NCBI GenBank assembly: GCA_902616905.1
Contig: CACMUP010000003.1
Coordinates: forward strand, 1-64,000
Origin: an uncultured Bacteroidota bacterium
Lineage (GTDB): Bacteria > Bacteroidota > Bacteroidia > Flavobacteriales > Flavobacteriaceae
Direction: 5' to 3'
DNA: 64,000 nucleotides
Positions 48,503 through 57,888 of the stretch are shown here, piece after piece (within the stretch, counting starts at the first letter, position 1; the number at the start of each line of letters is the position of its first letter). Made by a program: the position numbers and the translations under genes. The notes under the pieces were generated by a model. The model was not told the origin of the DNA and did no database searches. It saw nothing but the letters and a program-made list of their open reading frames with translations.

Positions 48503-49981
48503 ATGGCTAAAAAAATAACCCCAAGAAAAGAAGATTATTCTAAATGGTATAATGAGATTGTTGTCCAAGCAAATCTTGCTGAAAATTCAGCTGTCCGTGG
48601 ATGTATGGTTATCAAACCATATGGTTATGCGATATGGGAAAGAATGCAAAATGAACTCGACAAAATGTTCAAAGAAACTGGTCATGAAAATGCTTATTTT
48701 CCTCTATTTGTGCCGAAGAGTTTGTTTGAGGCAGAAGAAAAAAATGCTGAGGGTTTTGCTAAAGAATGTGCAATCGTAACTCATTACAGATTAAAGAACG
48801 ATAGTATGAATAAAGGCAAACTAACTTTAGATCCCAGCGCTAAACTTGAAGAAGAACTTATTGTTCGACCTACAAGTGAAGCTGTTATTTGGAATACTTA
48901 CAAATCATGGATTCAATCATATAGAGATTTGCCAATATTAATAAATCAATGGGCTAACGTAGTTAGATGGGAAATGAGAACAAGACTTTTCCTGAGGACA
49001 GCAGAGTTTTTGTGGCAAGAAGGACATACTGCACACGCGACAAAAGAAGAGGCTCTTGAGGAAGCAAAACTTATGAATAAAATTTATGCAAATTTTGTTG
49101 AAAACTTTATGGCTATTCCTGTTATTCAGGGGATTAAAAGTAAAAGTGAAAGGTTTGCAGGTGCTGAAAAAACATTTTGCATTGAAGCTTTGATGCAAGA
49201 TGGTAAAGCATTACAAGCTGGGACCTCTCATTTTTTAGGTCAAAATTTTGCTAAAGCCTTTGATGTCAAATTTGCTTCTAAAAACGGAGGTTTAGAACAT
49301 GTTTGGGCAACATCATGGGGTGTATCTACCCGATTAATTGGAGCATTAATTATGACCCACAGTGACGACAACGGCCTAGTTTTACCCCCGAATTTAGCAC
49401 CATATCAAGTAGTTATTGTTCCAATATATAAGGGAGAAAAACAAAAAGAAGACGTTTTTAAGGTTGCTGAAAGAATAAAACGTAAATTAATAAGTAATGA
49501 TATCAGAGTTAAGTTTGACGATAGGGACAAGTTTAAGCCTGGATTTAAATTTAACGAATATGAATTAAAAGGAGTTCCTTTAAGAATATCTGTGGGTCCT
49601 AAAGATATTGAAAATGGAAAAGTTGAAGTAGCTAGACGTGATGACTTTTCAAAAAGTTTAGTGAATCAAAGTCAACTAATAAATTATATAGAAAATCAGT
49701 TAATTAATATTCAAAAAGTGTTATTTGATAGAGCAAAAAAATTCCAAAAAGAAAATACAACTAGAGTAGATAATTTTGACGATTTTAAGGATGTTTTAAA
49801 TAAAAAGGGCGGCTTTGTATTAGCTCATTGGGATGGAGCTGAGGTTACTGAAAATGCTATAAAAAATGAGACTAAAGCAACCATTAGGTGTATTCCTTAT
49901 AGTAAAAAAGAGGAAACAGGTAGATGTGTTTATTCAGGAAATCCCTCAAAAGGAAGAGTATTTTTCGCCAAAGCATATTGA
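48503..49981 (+). CDS. proS: Prolyl-tRNA synthetase, archaeal/eukaryotic type
   Basis: A 492-residue class II synthetase that charges tRNA-Pro. The start [20 protein letters not shown] and the order of motifs place it in the short archaeal/eukaryotic-like ProS type, without the inserted editing domain of E. coli ProRS. Motif 2 is [20 protein letters not shown] and motif 3 is the [18 protein letters not shown] and [17 protein letters not shown] region. The C-terminal extension ends [18 protein letters not shown]. This type is standard in Bacteroidota, so it is not evidence of recent transfer. It is divergent from the Gly-rich lipoprotein gene and precedes tRNA-Glu. Confidence 0.96.
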   Translation: MAKKITPRKEDYSKWYNEIVVQANLAENSAVRGCMVIKPYGYAIWERMQNELDKMFKETGHENAYFPLFVPKSLFEAEEKNAEGFAKECAIVTHYRLKNDSMNKGKLTLDPSAKLEEELIVRPTSEAVIWNTYKSWIQSYRDLPILINQWANVVRWEMRTRLFLRTAEFLWQEGHTAHATKEEALEEAKLMNKIYANFVENFMAIPVIQGIKSKSERFAGAEKTFCIEALMQDGKALQAGTSHFLGQNFAKAFDVKFASKNGGLEHVWATSWGVSTRLIGALIMTHSDDNGLVLPPNLAPYQVVIVPIYKGEKQKEDVFKVAERIKRKLISNDIRVKFDDRDKFKPGFKFNEYELKGVPLRISVGPKDIENGKVEVARRDDFSKSLVNQSQLINYIENQLINIQKVLFDRAKKFQKENTTRVDNFDDFKDVLNKKGGFVLAHWDGAEVTENAIKNETKATIRCIPYSKKEETGRCVYSGNPSKGRVFFAKAY

Positions 49982-50007
49982 TCAATATTTTAACTTTTAT
50001 TTTGTAC

Positions 50008-50038
50008 TTGCTTAATAATAATATTACGTGTACATTTG
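50008..50038 (+). promoter_or_regulatory. Promoter of tRNA-Glu
   Basis: A TTG at 50008-50010 and TACATTTG at 50031-50038, spaced by 20 bp, fit the Bacteroidota consensus. It lies 14 bp before the tRNA, so transcription probably starts a few bases before it. Confidence 0.65.
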
Positions 50039-50052
50039 CGCACGTAAAATTT

Positions 50053-50124
50053 GGCCCGTTCGTCTATCGGTTAGGACGCCAGGTTTTCATCCTGGAAAGA
50101 GGGGTTCGACTCCCCTACGGGCTA
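50053..50124 (+). tRNA. tRNA-Glu (anticodon TTC)
   Basis: A complete cloverleaf fits by eye. The acceptor stem GGCCCGT pairs with ACGGGCT, including a G1-U72 pair. The anticodon loop TTTTCAT with stem CAGG/CCTG gives anticodon TTC, reading GAA and GAG. The T arm is GGGGTTCGACTCCCC. CCA is not encoded after the discriminator A. It lies 16 bp upstream of rpsT, and the two are likely co-transcribed from the promoter at 50008-50038. Confidence 0.95.
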
Positions 50125-50140
50125 CAAATAAAAAATAATT

Positions 50141-50392
50141 ATGGCAAATCATAAATCTGCACTAAAACGCATTCGATCAAGTGAAAAAAAGAGACTGATT
50201 AACCGTCTACAGCATAAAACTACTAGAAATGCTATAAAAAAATTAAAGGAGACTAGTAATAAGAAAGAAGCAAAAAAAATGTTTCCATCAGTAATTTCTT
50301 TGATAGATAAACTAGCTAAAAAAAACATAATACACATAAATAAAGCTGGTAACTTAAAATCTAAACTGTCGAAATACGTAGGCTCCCTTTAA
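50141..50392 (+). CDS. rpsT: Ribosomal protein bS20
   Basis: An 83-residue, Lys/Arg-rich protein with the bS20 pattern: MANHKSALKRIRSSEKKRLI at the start and KIHINKAGNLKSKLSKYV-like end (here NIIHINKAGNLKSKLSKYVG). It binds 16S rRNA in the small subunit. It lies 16 bp after tRNA-Glu, on the same strand, and converges with rho, whose stop is 55 bp away. Confidence 0.95.
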   Translation: MANHKSALKRIRSSEKKRLINRLQHKTTRNAIKKLKETSNKKEAKKMFPSVISLIDKLAKKNIIHINKAGNLKSKLSKYVGSL

Positions 50393-50447
50393 TTAGATAT
50401 AAATGGGTCAATAAAAAAAACCGACTAATAGCCACGGATACATTTTG

Positions 50448-51986
50448 TTAAGAATTCATTGAAATTAAAAATTCTTCATTGTTTTGAGTCCGTGTAAACC
50501 TATCATTTATAAATTCCATGGCTTCAACAGGGTTCATGTCGGCTAGATATTTCCTCATTATCCACATCCTCTTTATTGTATTTTCGTCTAATAATAAGTC
50601 ATCACGCCTTGTACTTGAAGAGACTAAATCTATTGCAGGGAAAATCCTTCTATTAGCAATTCGGCGATCTAATTGAAGTTCCATATTGCCAGTCCCTTTG
50701 AATTCTTCGAAAATTACTTCATCCATTTTTGAACCTGTTTCGGTTAATGCAGTTGCAATTATTGATAATGAACCACCGTTTTCAATGTTCCTTGCAGCGC
50801 CAAAGAAACGTTTAGGTTTATGCAAGGCATTAGCATCAACCCCACCACTCAATATTTTTCCTGAAGCCGGTTGAACAGTATTATACGCTCTTGCTAGCCG
50901 AGTTATAGAGTCAAGTAAAATTACAACATCATGTCCACACTCTACTAAACGCTTCGCTTTTTCTAAAACTATGTTTGCAACTTTTACATGTCTTTCAGCA
51001 GGCTCGTCAAAAGTTGATGCAACCACCTCACCATCAACATTTCGTTGCATATCAGTCACCTCCTCAGGTCTTTCATCAATGAGCAAAATTAACTGATATA
51101 CTTCTGGATGATTTGCTGCAATGGCATTGGCGATATCTTTTAACAACATAGTTTTACCAGTTTTAGGTTGAGAGACAATCATTCCTCTTTGTCCTTTTCC
51201 TATAGGACAGAAAAGATCCATTATCCTTGAAGAAATTGTACTCATCTTTTCAGCAACATTAAATTTTTCTTGGGGGAAAAGAGGTGTAAGATGTTCAAAG
51301 GAAACTCTATCCCTAACTAATTTTGGGTCCAATCCATTAATTTTATCAACTTTTATTAGTGGGAAATATCTCTCACCTTCTTTTGGGGGCCTTACCGAGC
51401 CTAAAACTGTGTCACCAGTTTTTAAACCAAATAGTCGAATTTGAGATTGTGATACATATACATCGTCTGGAGAAGAAAGATAGTTATAATCGGAAGATCG
51501 CAAAAAGCCATAACCCTCTTGCATCATTTCAAGAACTCCTTCTGTTTCAACAATTCCGTTAAATTCAAAATCTGGTTGACGATAACGGCTTTTATTATCT
51601 CTATTGTGATTATGTTCACCTCGATTATTATTTGATTTATTTTTTTGATTTCCGTTTTTTTTGCTTTGATTGTTAATTTGATTATCTCTATTTTGAGTTT
51701 TAAAGTCGTTTCTAGTTTCACTAGTAGCATTATTTTTTAATTTTTGAACAGGTAAAACTTTTAAGGGAGTTTTTTTCTCATAACTAGGTTTTGACTTTTC
51801 TTTTGTATCATCGTTTTTTTTAGAACTTGATATAGGGCCTTCTTCAGGTTTTGAAGCGATTAAATCAACAATTTGATAAATTAAATCTAATTTTTTAAGA
51901 CCTGCGGTTTTTTTAATACCTATTTTTTTTGCTATTTCCTGTAATTCAGGTAGTTTCTTTGTTTTAAGAGTAGCTATTTCGTACAT
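50448..51986 (-). CDS. rho: Transcription termination factor Rho
   Basis: A 512-residue protein with a Rho N-terminal domain (about 1-45), then a low-complexity insert (about 50-138) rich in Asn, Lys, Arg and Ser, a cold-shock RNA-binding domain (about 140-215, [21 protein letters not shown]), and the RecA-like ATPase. Walker A is SQPKTGKT (272-279) and the Walker B part is [15 protein letters not shown]. Rho uses ATP to release RNA at Rho-dependent sites. The disordered insert is typical of Rho proteins in Bacteroidota and related phyla, where it may promote RNA binding or phase separation. It is divergent from the DUF4293 gene. Confidence 0.96.
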   Translation of the reverse strand: MYEIATLKTKKLPELQEIAKKIGIKKTAGLKKLDLIYQIVDLIASKPEEGPISSSKKNDDTKEKSKPSYEKKTPLKVLPVQKLKNNATSETRNDFKTQNRDNQINNQSKKNGNQKNKSNNNRGEHNHNRDNKSRYRQPDFEFNGIVETEGVLEMMQEGYGFLRSSDYNYLSSPDDVYVSQSQIRLFGLKTGDTVLGSVRPPKEGERYFPLIKVDKINGLDPKLVRDRVSFEHLTPLFPQEKFNVAEKMSTISSRIMDLFCPIGKGQRGMIVSQPKTGKTMLLKDIANAIAANHPEVYQLILLIDERPEEVTDMQRNVDGEVVASTFDEPAERHVKVANIVLEKAKRLVECGHDVVILLDSITRLARAYNTVQPASGKILSGGVDANALHKPKRFFGAARNIENGGSLSIIATALTETGSKMDEVIFEEFKGTGNMELQLDRRIANRRIFPAIDLVSSSTRRDDLLLDENTIKRMWIMRKYLADMNPVEAMEFINDRFTRTQNNEEFLISMNS

Positions 51987-52102
51987 TAAATGTTTTGAAT
52001 TTTTGTGTGTGGTTTAATTTCCACTTAAATTTGAGAGTAAACAATATTACAAATTTTTTTAAAACTAAGAGGTCAAAACAAATTTAATTTTATAATTGGT
52101 TA

Positions 52103-52480
52103 ATGATACAAAGAATACAAACGTTATTTATACTTGTTTTATCTGTTCTATCTTTTATTACATTTTATTTATCATATACACAAGAAAGCAGATCTTTAGT
52201 AAATAAAACAAACTTATTTTTAATTATTGCAATAGTTTCTTTCATTAATATTTTTCTCTTTCGTAATCGAAAAGCACAAGCTAGAATTTGTTTTATACTA
52301 TGTTTTATTATTATTTCAATAATAATTTACTATTTATTTTATATAATAAGCGGGATTAAACTAGAACTAACTTATTTACATATTTCGTCTAGTTTAATTC
52401 AGTTAGTTATAGCATTTTTTGCTAGAAAAGCTATTTTAAAAGATGAAGATTTAATTCGTTCAGTTGATAGAGTTCGATGA
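52103..52480 (+). CDS. DUF4293 membrane protein
   Basis: A 125-residue protein with four predicted transmembrane segments. It starts MIQRIQTLFILVLSVLSFIT, the hallmark beginning of DUF4293, a small Bacteroidota membrane family of unknown function found beside rho. The C-terminus is charged (DEDLIRSVDRVR). It is divergent from rho and ends 2 bp before the stop of the convergent phosphoesterase gene. The function is unknown. Confidence 0.8.
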   Translation: MIQRIQTLFILVLSVLSFITFYLSYTQESRSLVNKTNLFLIIAIVSFINIFLFRNRKAQARICFILCFIIISIIIYYLFYIISGIKLELTYLHISSSLIQLVIAFFARKAILKDEDLIRSVDRVR

Positions 52481-52482
52481 AA

Positions 52483-52977
52483 TTATCTTTTACCTATTTC
52501 AATAACTTCTAATTTATTTACTTTATCATAATTTAGTTGAAAGCGTAACATTGTCCTTGTTTTATGAAATCCAGAAATTCCCGCTGCTCCTGGATTTAAA
52601 TGAAGATGTTTATTTTTTTTATCATATATAACTTTTAATATATGAGAGTGTCCGCAAACTAATATGTTAGGTTCATATGAAGAAATTAGTGTTTTAACAC
52701 TCTTATTATATTTCCCTGGATAACCTGCAATATGTGTGATTAAGACCTTATGATTTCCATAATTGAAGAACAAAAATTCTTTTGTTTGCAATCTTATTTC
52801 TCTACCATCAATATTTCCATAAACTGCTTTTAATGGTTTTGTCTCTGATAAAGAATTGAGAATTTCTTTTTTCCCTATATCACCTGCGTGCCAGACTTCG
52901 TCAGATTCATTTACATATTTTATAATTTTGTCATCTAAATATCCATGAGTATCAGAGAGAAGAAGTATTTTTTTCAA
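52483..52977 (-). CDS. YfcE/MJ0936-family metallophosphoesterase
   Basis: A 164-residue calcineurin-like phosphoesterase of the small YfcE/MJ0936 type. The motifs are in order: LLLSDTHGY near the start, WHAGDIG, AVYGNIDG, LITHIAGYPG and LVCGHSHI with LNPGAAG at the end. These bind two metal ions. Relatives hydrolyse phosphodiesters such as bis(p-nitrophenyl)phosphate or cyclic nucleotides in vitro; the natural substrate is not known. It converges with the DUF4293 gene, only 2 bp apart, and is divergent from truA. Cytoplasmic, with no signal peptide. Confidence 0.85.
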   Translation of the reverse strand: MKKILLLSDTHGYLDDKIIKYVNESDEVWHAGDIGKKEILNSLSETKPLKAVYGNIDGREIRLQTKEFLFFNYGNHKVLITHIAGYPGKYNKSVKTLISSYEPNILVCGHSHILKVIYDKKNKHLHLNPGAAGISGFHKTRTMLRFQLNYDKVNKLEVIEIGKR

Positions 52978-53063
52978 ATGTCATTTATTAAAAGAATTGA
53001 TGAAATATGTTTTAAGATAAGAAAAATAGGCTTGAAAAATCAAATAGTTGAGACAATTAACTT

Positions 53064-53095
53064 TTTGTAGTAAGTATGAAATAGAATTATCTTTG
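53064..53095 (+). promoter_or_regulatory. Promoter of truA
   Basis: TTTG at 53064-53067 and TATCTTTG at 53088-53095 are exactly 20 bp apart. Both boxes match the Bacteroidota consensus closely. This is the cleanest promoter in the window, 17 bp before the ATG at 53113. Confidence 0.8.
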
Positions 53096-53112
53096 CACGT
53101 ATAAATTTAAAA

Positions 53113-53859
53113 ATGCGTTTTTTTCTAGAATTTTCTTACTCAGGTACAAATTATCATGGCTGGCAACGCCAACCTAATGCTATTTCTGTTCAAGAAGTAA
53201 TTGAGGATTCATTGAAAACCATATTACGAAATTCGGTCGATATTACTGCAGCCGGGAGAACTGATAGTGGTGTCCATGCAAAGCAGATGTTTGCTCATTT
53301 TGATGCGAAAATTAATAAAGAAAGGATATCAAATTTAGTTTATGAATTAAATCAATTTCTGCCTCTTGACATAGTAATAAAATCATTAAGACCTGTAGAA
53401 AGAGATGCCCATGCACGTTTTGATGCAATTTCCAGAACCTATGAATATCATATATCAAAAAATAAAAATGCTTTTGAAAATGATTTGCATTATTTTTTTA
53501 AAAAATCCTTAGATTTAAAATTGATGAATAAGGGATCAAAAATTATTCTCAATCAACAAGATTTTAAGTGTTTTTCAAAATCAAATTCAGATGTAAAAAC
53601 CTACATTTGTGATATCAGAAAAGCTTATTGGAAAAAATCAAGGCAGGGATATATATTTACAATTTCTTCTGATAGATTTTTGAGAAATATGGTACGTGCA
53701 ATAGTTGGAACATTATTGGAAATTGGATTAAAAAAGAAGACTTTGGAAAACCTTCAATACATAATTGATAGTAGAGATCGTTCTTTGGCTGGTTATTCAG
53801 TTCCAGCTAAAGGTTTATTCCTTACTGAAATATTGTATCCTGAATCTATTTTTAAATAA
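53113..53859 (+). CDS. truA: tRNA pseudouridine synthase A
   Basis: A 248-residue protein that converts uridines 38-40 of tRNAs to pseudouridine. The catalytic Asp is D51 in AAGRTDSGVHAKQMFAHFD. The other family motifs are SYSGTNYHGWQRQP near the start, HARFDAISRTYEYHI and RFLRNMVRAIVGTL. It lies 2 bp upstream of the ABC exporter gene, so the two form an operon. The promoter is well defined. Housekeeping gene of normal size. Confidence 0.95.
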   Translation: MRFFLEFSYSGTNYHGWQRQPNAISVQEVIEDSLKTILRNSVDITAAGRTDSGVHAKQMFAHFDAKINKERISNLVYELNQFLPLDIVIKSLRPVERDAHARFDAISRTYEYHISKNKNAFENDLHYFFKKSLDLKLMNKGSKIILNQQDFKCFSKSNSDVKTYICDIRKAYWKKSRQGYIFTISSDRFLRNMVRAIVGTLLEIGLKKKTLENLQYIIDSRDRSLAGYSVPAKGLFLTEILYPESIFK

Positions 53860-53861
53860 GG

Positions 53862-55628
53862 ATGTCGAAGGTAAGTGGTAAAATTTTTGACTTAAAACTT
53901 TTTAAAAAACTTTTTGTGTTTATTAAACCATTTAAGTTAACATACTATTTTGTCAGTATTACCGCAATTTTATTGTCTCTTTTTTCAACTTTAACACCAT
54001 ATTTACTAAAAATAACTATTGACGATTACATTAGACCAAAAAATTATTCTGGAATGTTGTTTTTTGTAAGTTTTATGTTAATTACTTTAATATTCGAAGT
54101 TATTTTTCAGTTCTTATTCGTTTTTTATGCAAATTGGCTAGGGCAAAAAGTAATTAAGAATCTGCGCATAAAATTATTTGATAAAATAATTCATTTTAAA
54201 ATGGCTTATTTCGATAAAACTTCCAATGGCCGTTTAGTAACAAGATCTGTAAATGATATTGAAACAATTTCTAGTATTTTTTCACAAGGTTTATTTATGA
54301 TTATTGCTGATCTATTGAAAATGTCATTAGTAATAGCAATAATGATTTATGTTGATTGGAAATTATCACTAATTGTTTTTTCTATACTGCCAGTTATTTT
54401 ATATGCCACACGTTTATTTCAAAAATCAATGAAAAAAGCATTTGAAGAAGTTCGTTTTCAAGTTTCAAATTTAAACTCATTTGTGCAAGAAAGAATTAGT
54501 GGAATTAAAATAGTACAACTATTTCATAGTGAACGAATTGAGTACAAGAAATTTGTTGAAATAAATGAAAAACATAAAAAGGCTTGGTTAAAAACCGTAT
54601 GGTTCAATTCAATATTCTTTCCAATCGCTGAAATTTCATCATCTGTTACCATTGGATTATTAGTCTGGTATGGTGGATTTAATGTTATTTCAGGAGGTAA
54701 TATTTCACTAGGAACAATTTTTTTATTTATTCAAATGTCACAAATGCTTTTTAGACCGTTACGTCAGATAGCCGACAAATTTAATTCGCTACAAATGGGA
54801 ATGGTAGCTGCTGAAAGAATTTTTGATATTTTAGAAACCGAAAATATCATTAGTGAAAATGGAAAATATATTCCCAAAAATATTAAAGGGGATATTAATT
54901 ATAAAGATTTAAAATTTTCTTATGTACCAGGAGAGATAGTTCTACGAAAAATAGACTTAAAAATTAAAGCAGGAGAAACAATTGCTATTGTAGGTTCGAC
55001 TGGTGCAGGGAAGTCTACAATGATAAATTTATTGACTCGTTTATATGAATTTGATTCTGGAGAAATAACTATTGATAGTAGGTCAATAAAATCATATAAT
55101 TTAAAAGAATTGAGAAAACATATAGCGGTAGTGTTACAAGATGTATTTCTTTTTGCAGATAGTCTTTACAATAATATTACACTTTTAAATCATAAGATAT
55201 CAAAAAACAAAGTTGTAGATGCTGCGAAGAAAATTGGTGTACACGAATTTATTTCTTCTTTACCTGGAGGATATGATTATGATGTCAAAGAACGTGGTGC
55301 TATGCTTTCTTCTGGTCAACGTCAATTAATAGCTTTTCTTAGAGCTTACATATCCAATCCAGAAATTTTAGTTTTAGACGAAGCTACATCATCTATTGAC
55401 TCTTATTCTGAGGAAATTATAAAAGAAGCAATTCAAAAAATTACAAAAGGTAAGACATCAATAATCATTGCACACAGGTTAGCAACTATAAAAAATGCAG
55501 ATCGAATTGTTATGATGGAAAATGGAAGAATAGTTGAAGAAGGAACACATAAAGAATTGATCAAATTAAATGAAGGTCGTTATGCAAAGCTTTATAAAGT
55601 TCAGTTTGAAGAGCAGCTTTTTACCTGA
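53862..55628 (+). CDS. MsbA-like ABC exporter (fused membrane and ATPase domains)
   Basis: A 588-residue half-transporter. The first ~310 residues contain six membrane segments (YYFVSITAILLSLFSTLTPY onwards), and the rest is the ATPase. Walker A is GSTGAGKS (378-385), the signature is LSSGQRQLIAF, Walker B is ILVLDEATSSID, and the H-loop is IAHRLATI. Members of this family act as dimers in the inner membrane. They export lipids, lipid A precursors or drugs; the substrate here is not known. It starts 2 bp after the truA stop and ends exactly next to the convergent cdaA stop at 55629. Confidence 0.88.
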   Translation: MSKVSGKIFDLKLFKKLFVFIKPFKLTYYFVSITAILLSLFSTLTPYLLKITIDDYIRPKNYSGMLFFVSFMLITLIFEVIFQFLFVFYANWLGQKVIKNLRIKLFDKIIHFKMAYFDKTSNGRLVTRSVNDIETISSIFSQGLFMIIADLLKMSLVIAIMIYVDWKLSLIVFSILPVILYATRLFQKSMKKAFEEVRFQVSNLNSFVQERISGIKIVQLFHSERIEYKKFVEINEKHKKAWLKTVWFNSIFFPIAEISSSVTIGLLVWYGGFNVISGGNISLGTIFLFIQMSQMLFRPLRQIADKFNSLQMGMVAAERIFDILETENIISENGKYIPKNIKGDINYKDLKFSYVPGEIVLRKIDLKIKAGETIAIVGSTGAGKSTMINLLTRLYEFDSGEITIDSRSIKSYNLKELRKHIAVVLQDVFLFADSLYNNITLLNHKISKNKVVDAAKKIGVHEFISSLPGGYDYDVKERGAMLSSGQRQLIAFLRAYISNPEILVLDEATSSIDSYSEEIIKEAIQKITKGKTSIIIAHRLATIKNADRIVMMENGRIVEEGTHKELIKLNEGRYAKLYKVQFEEQLFT

Positions 55629-56417
55629 TTATTTGTTAAGGTCTTGTAAAACCAATTCATTAAGCATTTCACTGGATTTGATTTTAATAAATTCCCCACC
55701 TTTAAAATATACAATTTTACCACTTTGCTCAGAAATTACTACAACTATTGAATCTGTTTTTTCCGTTATTCCAAGGGCCGCTCTGTGTCTTAGCCCATAA
55801 CTAGAAGGTAAATCATTACTTTCCGAAACAGGTAAAATTACCCTTGTTGCAACAATATTATTATTTTCAATTATAATTGCCCCATCATGTAGAGGACTGT
55901 TTTTAAAAAAAACGCTTTCTAGAACTTGTGGAGTTATTTTTATTCGTGTTAGATTACTTTCATTAAGTATAAAATCTAAAGAATTAGTTCTTTTTAATAC
56001 AATTATAGCTCCCGTCTTATTTTTTGCCATTTCCATACAGGAATTGATAAAAACTGTAAGATTTAGATTCAGGGGACCTTGACTTTGATTTAAAAATTTA
56101 AAATAACGAATTACATTTTTTTTATTTGTAAAATTTGTAGACCCTAGTAGTAATAAAAACCTTCTAATTTCTTGTTGAAAAACAACTATAAGAGCGAAAA
56201 AACCAACACTAATAAAATTACCTAAAATATTACTTAATACATCCATACTAAGTAAGTCAGTTAATTTCCAGATTAGATATATAATTACAATTCCAATAAA
56301 AATATTAATAGCTACTGTCCCTTTTACAAGTTTATATAAGTAAAATAATAATAAGGCCACAAGCAATATATCAATGACATCTATAAAAGAAAAATCAATA
56401 AAATCTGTAATTTTCAA
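55629..56417 (-). CDS. cdaA: Diadenylate cyclase (c-di-AMP synthase)
   Basis: A 262-residue protein with three N-terminal membrane segments (about 10-90) and a DAC domain. It condenses two ATP into cyclic di-AMP, a second messenger for osmotic and cell-wall control. The catalytic motifs are DGA at 178-180 (LHDGAIII) and RHR at 210-212 (GLRHRAALGITE). The length and membrane topology fit CdaA. It lies 27 bp after folP on the same strand, an order seen in other Bacteroidota. The convergent exporter gene ends directly next to it, with no intergenic space. Confidence 0.93.
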   Translation of the reverse strand: MKITDFIDFSFIDVIDILLVALLLFYLYKLVKGTVAINIFIGIVIIYLIWKLTDLLSMDVLSNILGNFISVGFFALIVVFQQEIRRFLLLLGSTNFTNKKNVIRYFKFLNQSQGPLNLNLTVFINSCMEMAKNKTGAIIVLKRTNSLDFILNESNLTRIKITPQVLESVFFKNSPLHDGAIIIENNNIVATRVILPVSESNDLPSSYGLRHRAALGITEKTDSIVVVISEQSGKIVYFKGGEFIKIKSSEMLNELVLQDLNK

Positions 56418-56444
56418 TTTTTACTTTTTGTAAATTTAAAAAAA

Positions 56445-57215
56445 CTAATGCAGCATTTTCCATAAACTAATGCATTCTTTCGCCTCCTTTACGTCATGAA
56501 CTCTCAATATTTTTGCACCACGATCTAAACTCAATGTATTTAATACGCTTGTTCCATTTAAAGCTTGTTCTGGGCTACAATTTAATGTTTTGTATATCAT
56601 CGATTTTCTCGATACTCCGACAACTATAGGGCACTTAAATGCATGAAATAAGGATAAATTCTTTAACAAAGAAAAGTTGTGATTTATATTTTTTCCAAAA
56701 CCAAAACCTGGATCAATCAAAATGTCATGAATTCCAGATAATCTCGCTTTTTTTATCTTATCACTAAAGAAATAAATTATTTCACTAACAATGTCATCAT
56801 AGTAAGGATTTACTTGCATAGTTTTTGGTATCCCTTTCATATGCATCATGACGTATGGAACCATATATGAACTTACAATAGAATACATATTTGGGTCTAA
56901 GTCACCTCCAGATATGTCATTTATCATGGAAACACCTAGATCTAAACTCATTTTCGCAACTTCACTATTATATGTATCAATTGAAAAAAACGTATTAGGA
57001 AATTCTCTTAAAAGATGCTTTAAATAAGGTTTAAGAATTTTAATTTCATTAGTTGGGTTTATAATTTCGCTACCTGGTTTACTGGTGGCAACACCTACAT
57101 CAATAAAAAAGGCACCTTCTTCAATCATTTTTTTTGTTTGAAAAGTTGCAGATTTTATTGAATTATATTTTCCACCATCATAAAATGAATTTTCTGTTAA
57201 ATTTAGTATGCCCAT
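56445..57215 (-). CDS. folP: Dihydropteroate synthase
   Basis: A TIM-barrel enzyme that joins pABA to the pterin in folate synthesis. Motifs are MGILNLTENSFYDGG at the start, FFIDVGVATSKPG, SIDTYNSEVAK, INDISGGD, DILIDPGFGFGKN and VGVSRKSM. The ATG at 57215 places MGIL as the first residues, but family members carry about 15-20 residues before it. In frame, upstream codons do encode HLIELATPKI, ending with an in-frame TAA, and there is no ATG among them. A real start on ATT or ATA near 57252-57260 is therefore likely. It is cytoplasmic and lies upstream of cdaA. Confidence 0.93.
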   Translation of the reverse strand: MGILNLTENSFYDGGKYNSIKSATFQTKKMIEEGAFFIDVGVATSKPGSEIINPTNEIKILKPYLKHLLREFPNTFFSIDTYNSEVAKMSLDLGVSMINDISGGDLDPNMYSIVSSYMVPYVMMHMKGIPKTMQVNPYYDDIVSEIIYFFSDKIKKARLSGIHDILIDPGFGFGKNINHNFSLLKNLSLFHAFKCPIVVGVSRKSMIYKTLNCSPEQALNGTSVLNTLSLDRGAKILRVHDVKEAKECISLWKMLH

Positions 57216-57351
57216 AATTTTAGGTGTAGCTAATTCAATTAAATGTTCACGTATGCGAATTAAATGAGATGATGAATTATTTTTGATAACTTTTATTTTT
57301 TCAAATTAATTATATTAAAATAAGTAAGAAATTTATACAAACTTAAATTAA

Positions 57352-57888
57352 ATGGAAGCTACAGAAAAAGAGTATAAAAAAATTGTTTTTCAATGCAGAA
57401 GCCTCTTTGAAAAAAAACTCGAAGATTATGGCTCTGCTTGGAGAATACTCAGGCTTACTTCTCTTACAGACCAAATATATATAAAAGCTCATCGAATCAG
57501 AAGTCTGCAAACACGGAAAATAAGAAAAGTTAATGAGGGTCAGGAATCTGAATTTATTGGAATTATTAATTACAGTATAATGGTATTAATTCAAATGAAA
57601 CTTGGTCTTGTAGATCAACCAGATTTAAATTCCCCAATAGCATTAAAATATTATGATGAACAAATCTATATCACATTTGAACTAATGAAAAATAAAAACC
57701 ATGATTATGGAGAGGCATGGAAGGACATGAGAGTAAGTTCGTTGACAGATTTAATTTTGCAAAAATTGTTGAGAGTGAAGCAAATTGAAGAAAATAAAGG
57801 AAAAACGGTAATTAGTGAGGGTATAGATGCTAATTATCATGATATTATAAACTACGCAATATTTGCACTTATACACTTAAGTAGGTAA
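57352..57888 (+). CDS. DUF1599 (nucleotide-modification-associated) repeat protein
   Basis: A 178-residue protein with two copies of the DUF1599 unit. The first has DYGSAW (25-30) and LTSLTDQIYIKAHRIRSLQ; the second has DYGEAW (118-123) and VSSLTDLILQKLLRVKQIE. Each ends with a helix (IINYSIMVLIQ, IINYAIFALIH). DUF1599 is a small family found mainly in Bacteroidota; phage versions are linked to base modification. The function in this setting is unknown. It overlaps the next gene by one base (TAATG type), so the two are coupled, and the order DUF1599-permease-tpiA is common in Flavobacteriia. Confidence 0.85.
   Translation: MEATEKEYKKIVFQCRSLFEKKLEDYGSAWRILRLTSLTDQIYIKAHRIRSLQTRKIRKVNEGQESEFIGIINYSIMVLIQMKLGLVDQPDLNSPIALKYYDEQIYITFELMKNKNHDYGEAWKDMRVSSLTDLILQKLLRVKQIEENKGKTVISEGIDANYHDIINYAIFALIHLSR

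Noticed and set aside
48503-49981. Recent horizontal transfer of the archaeal-type proS
   Set aside because: This ProS type is the normal one in Bacteroidota, and the gene has base composition like its neighbours.
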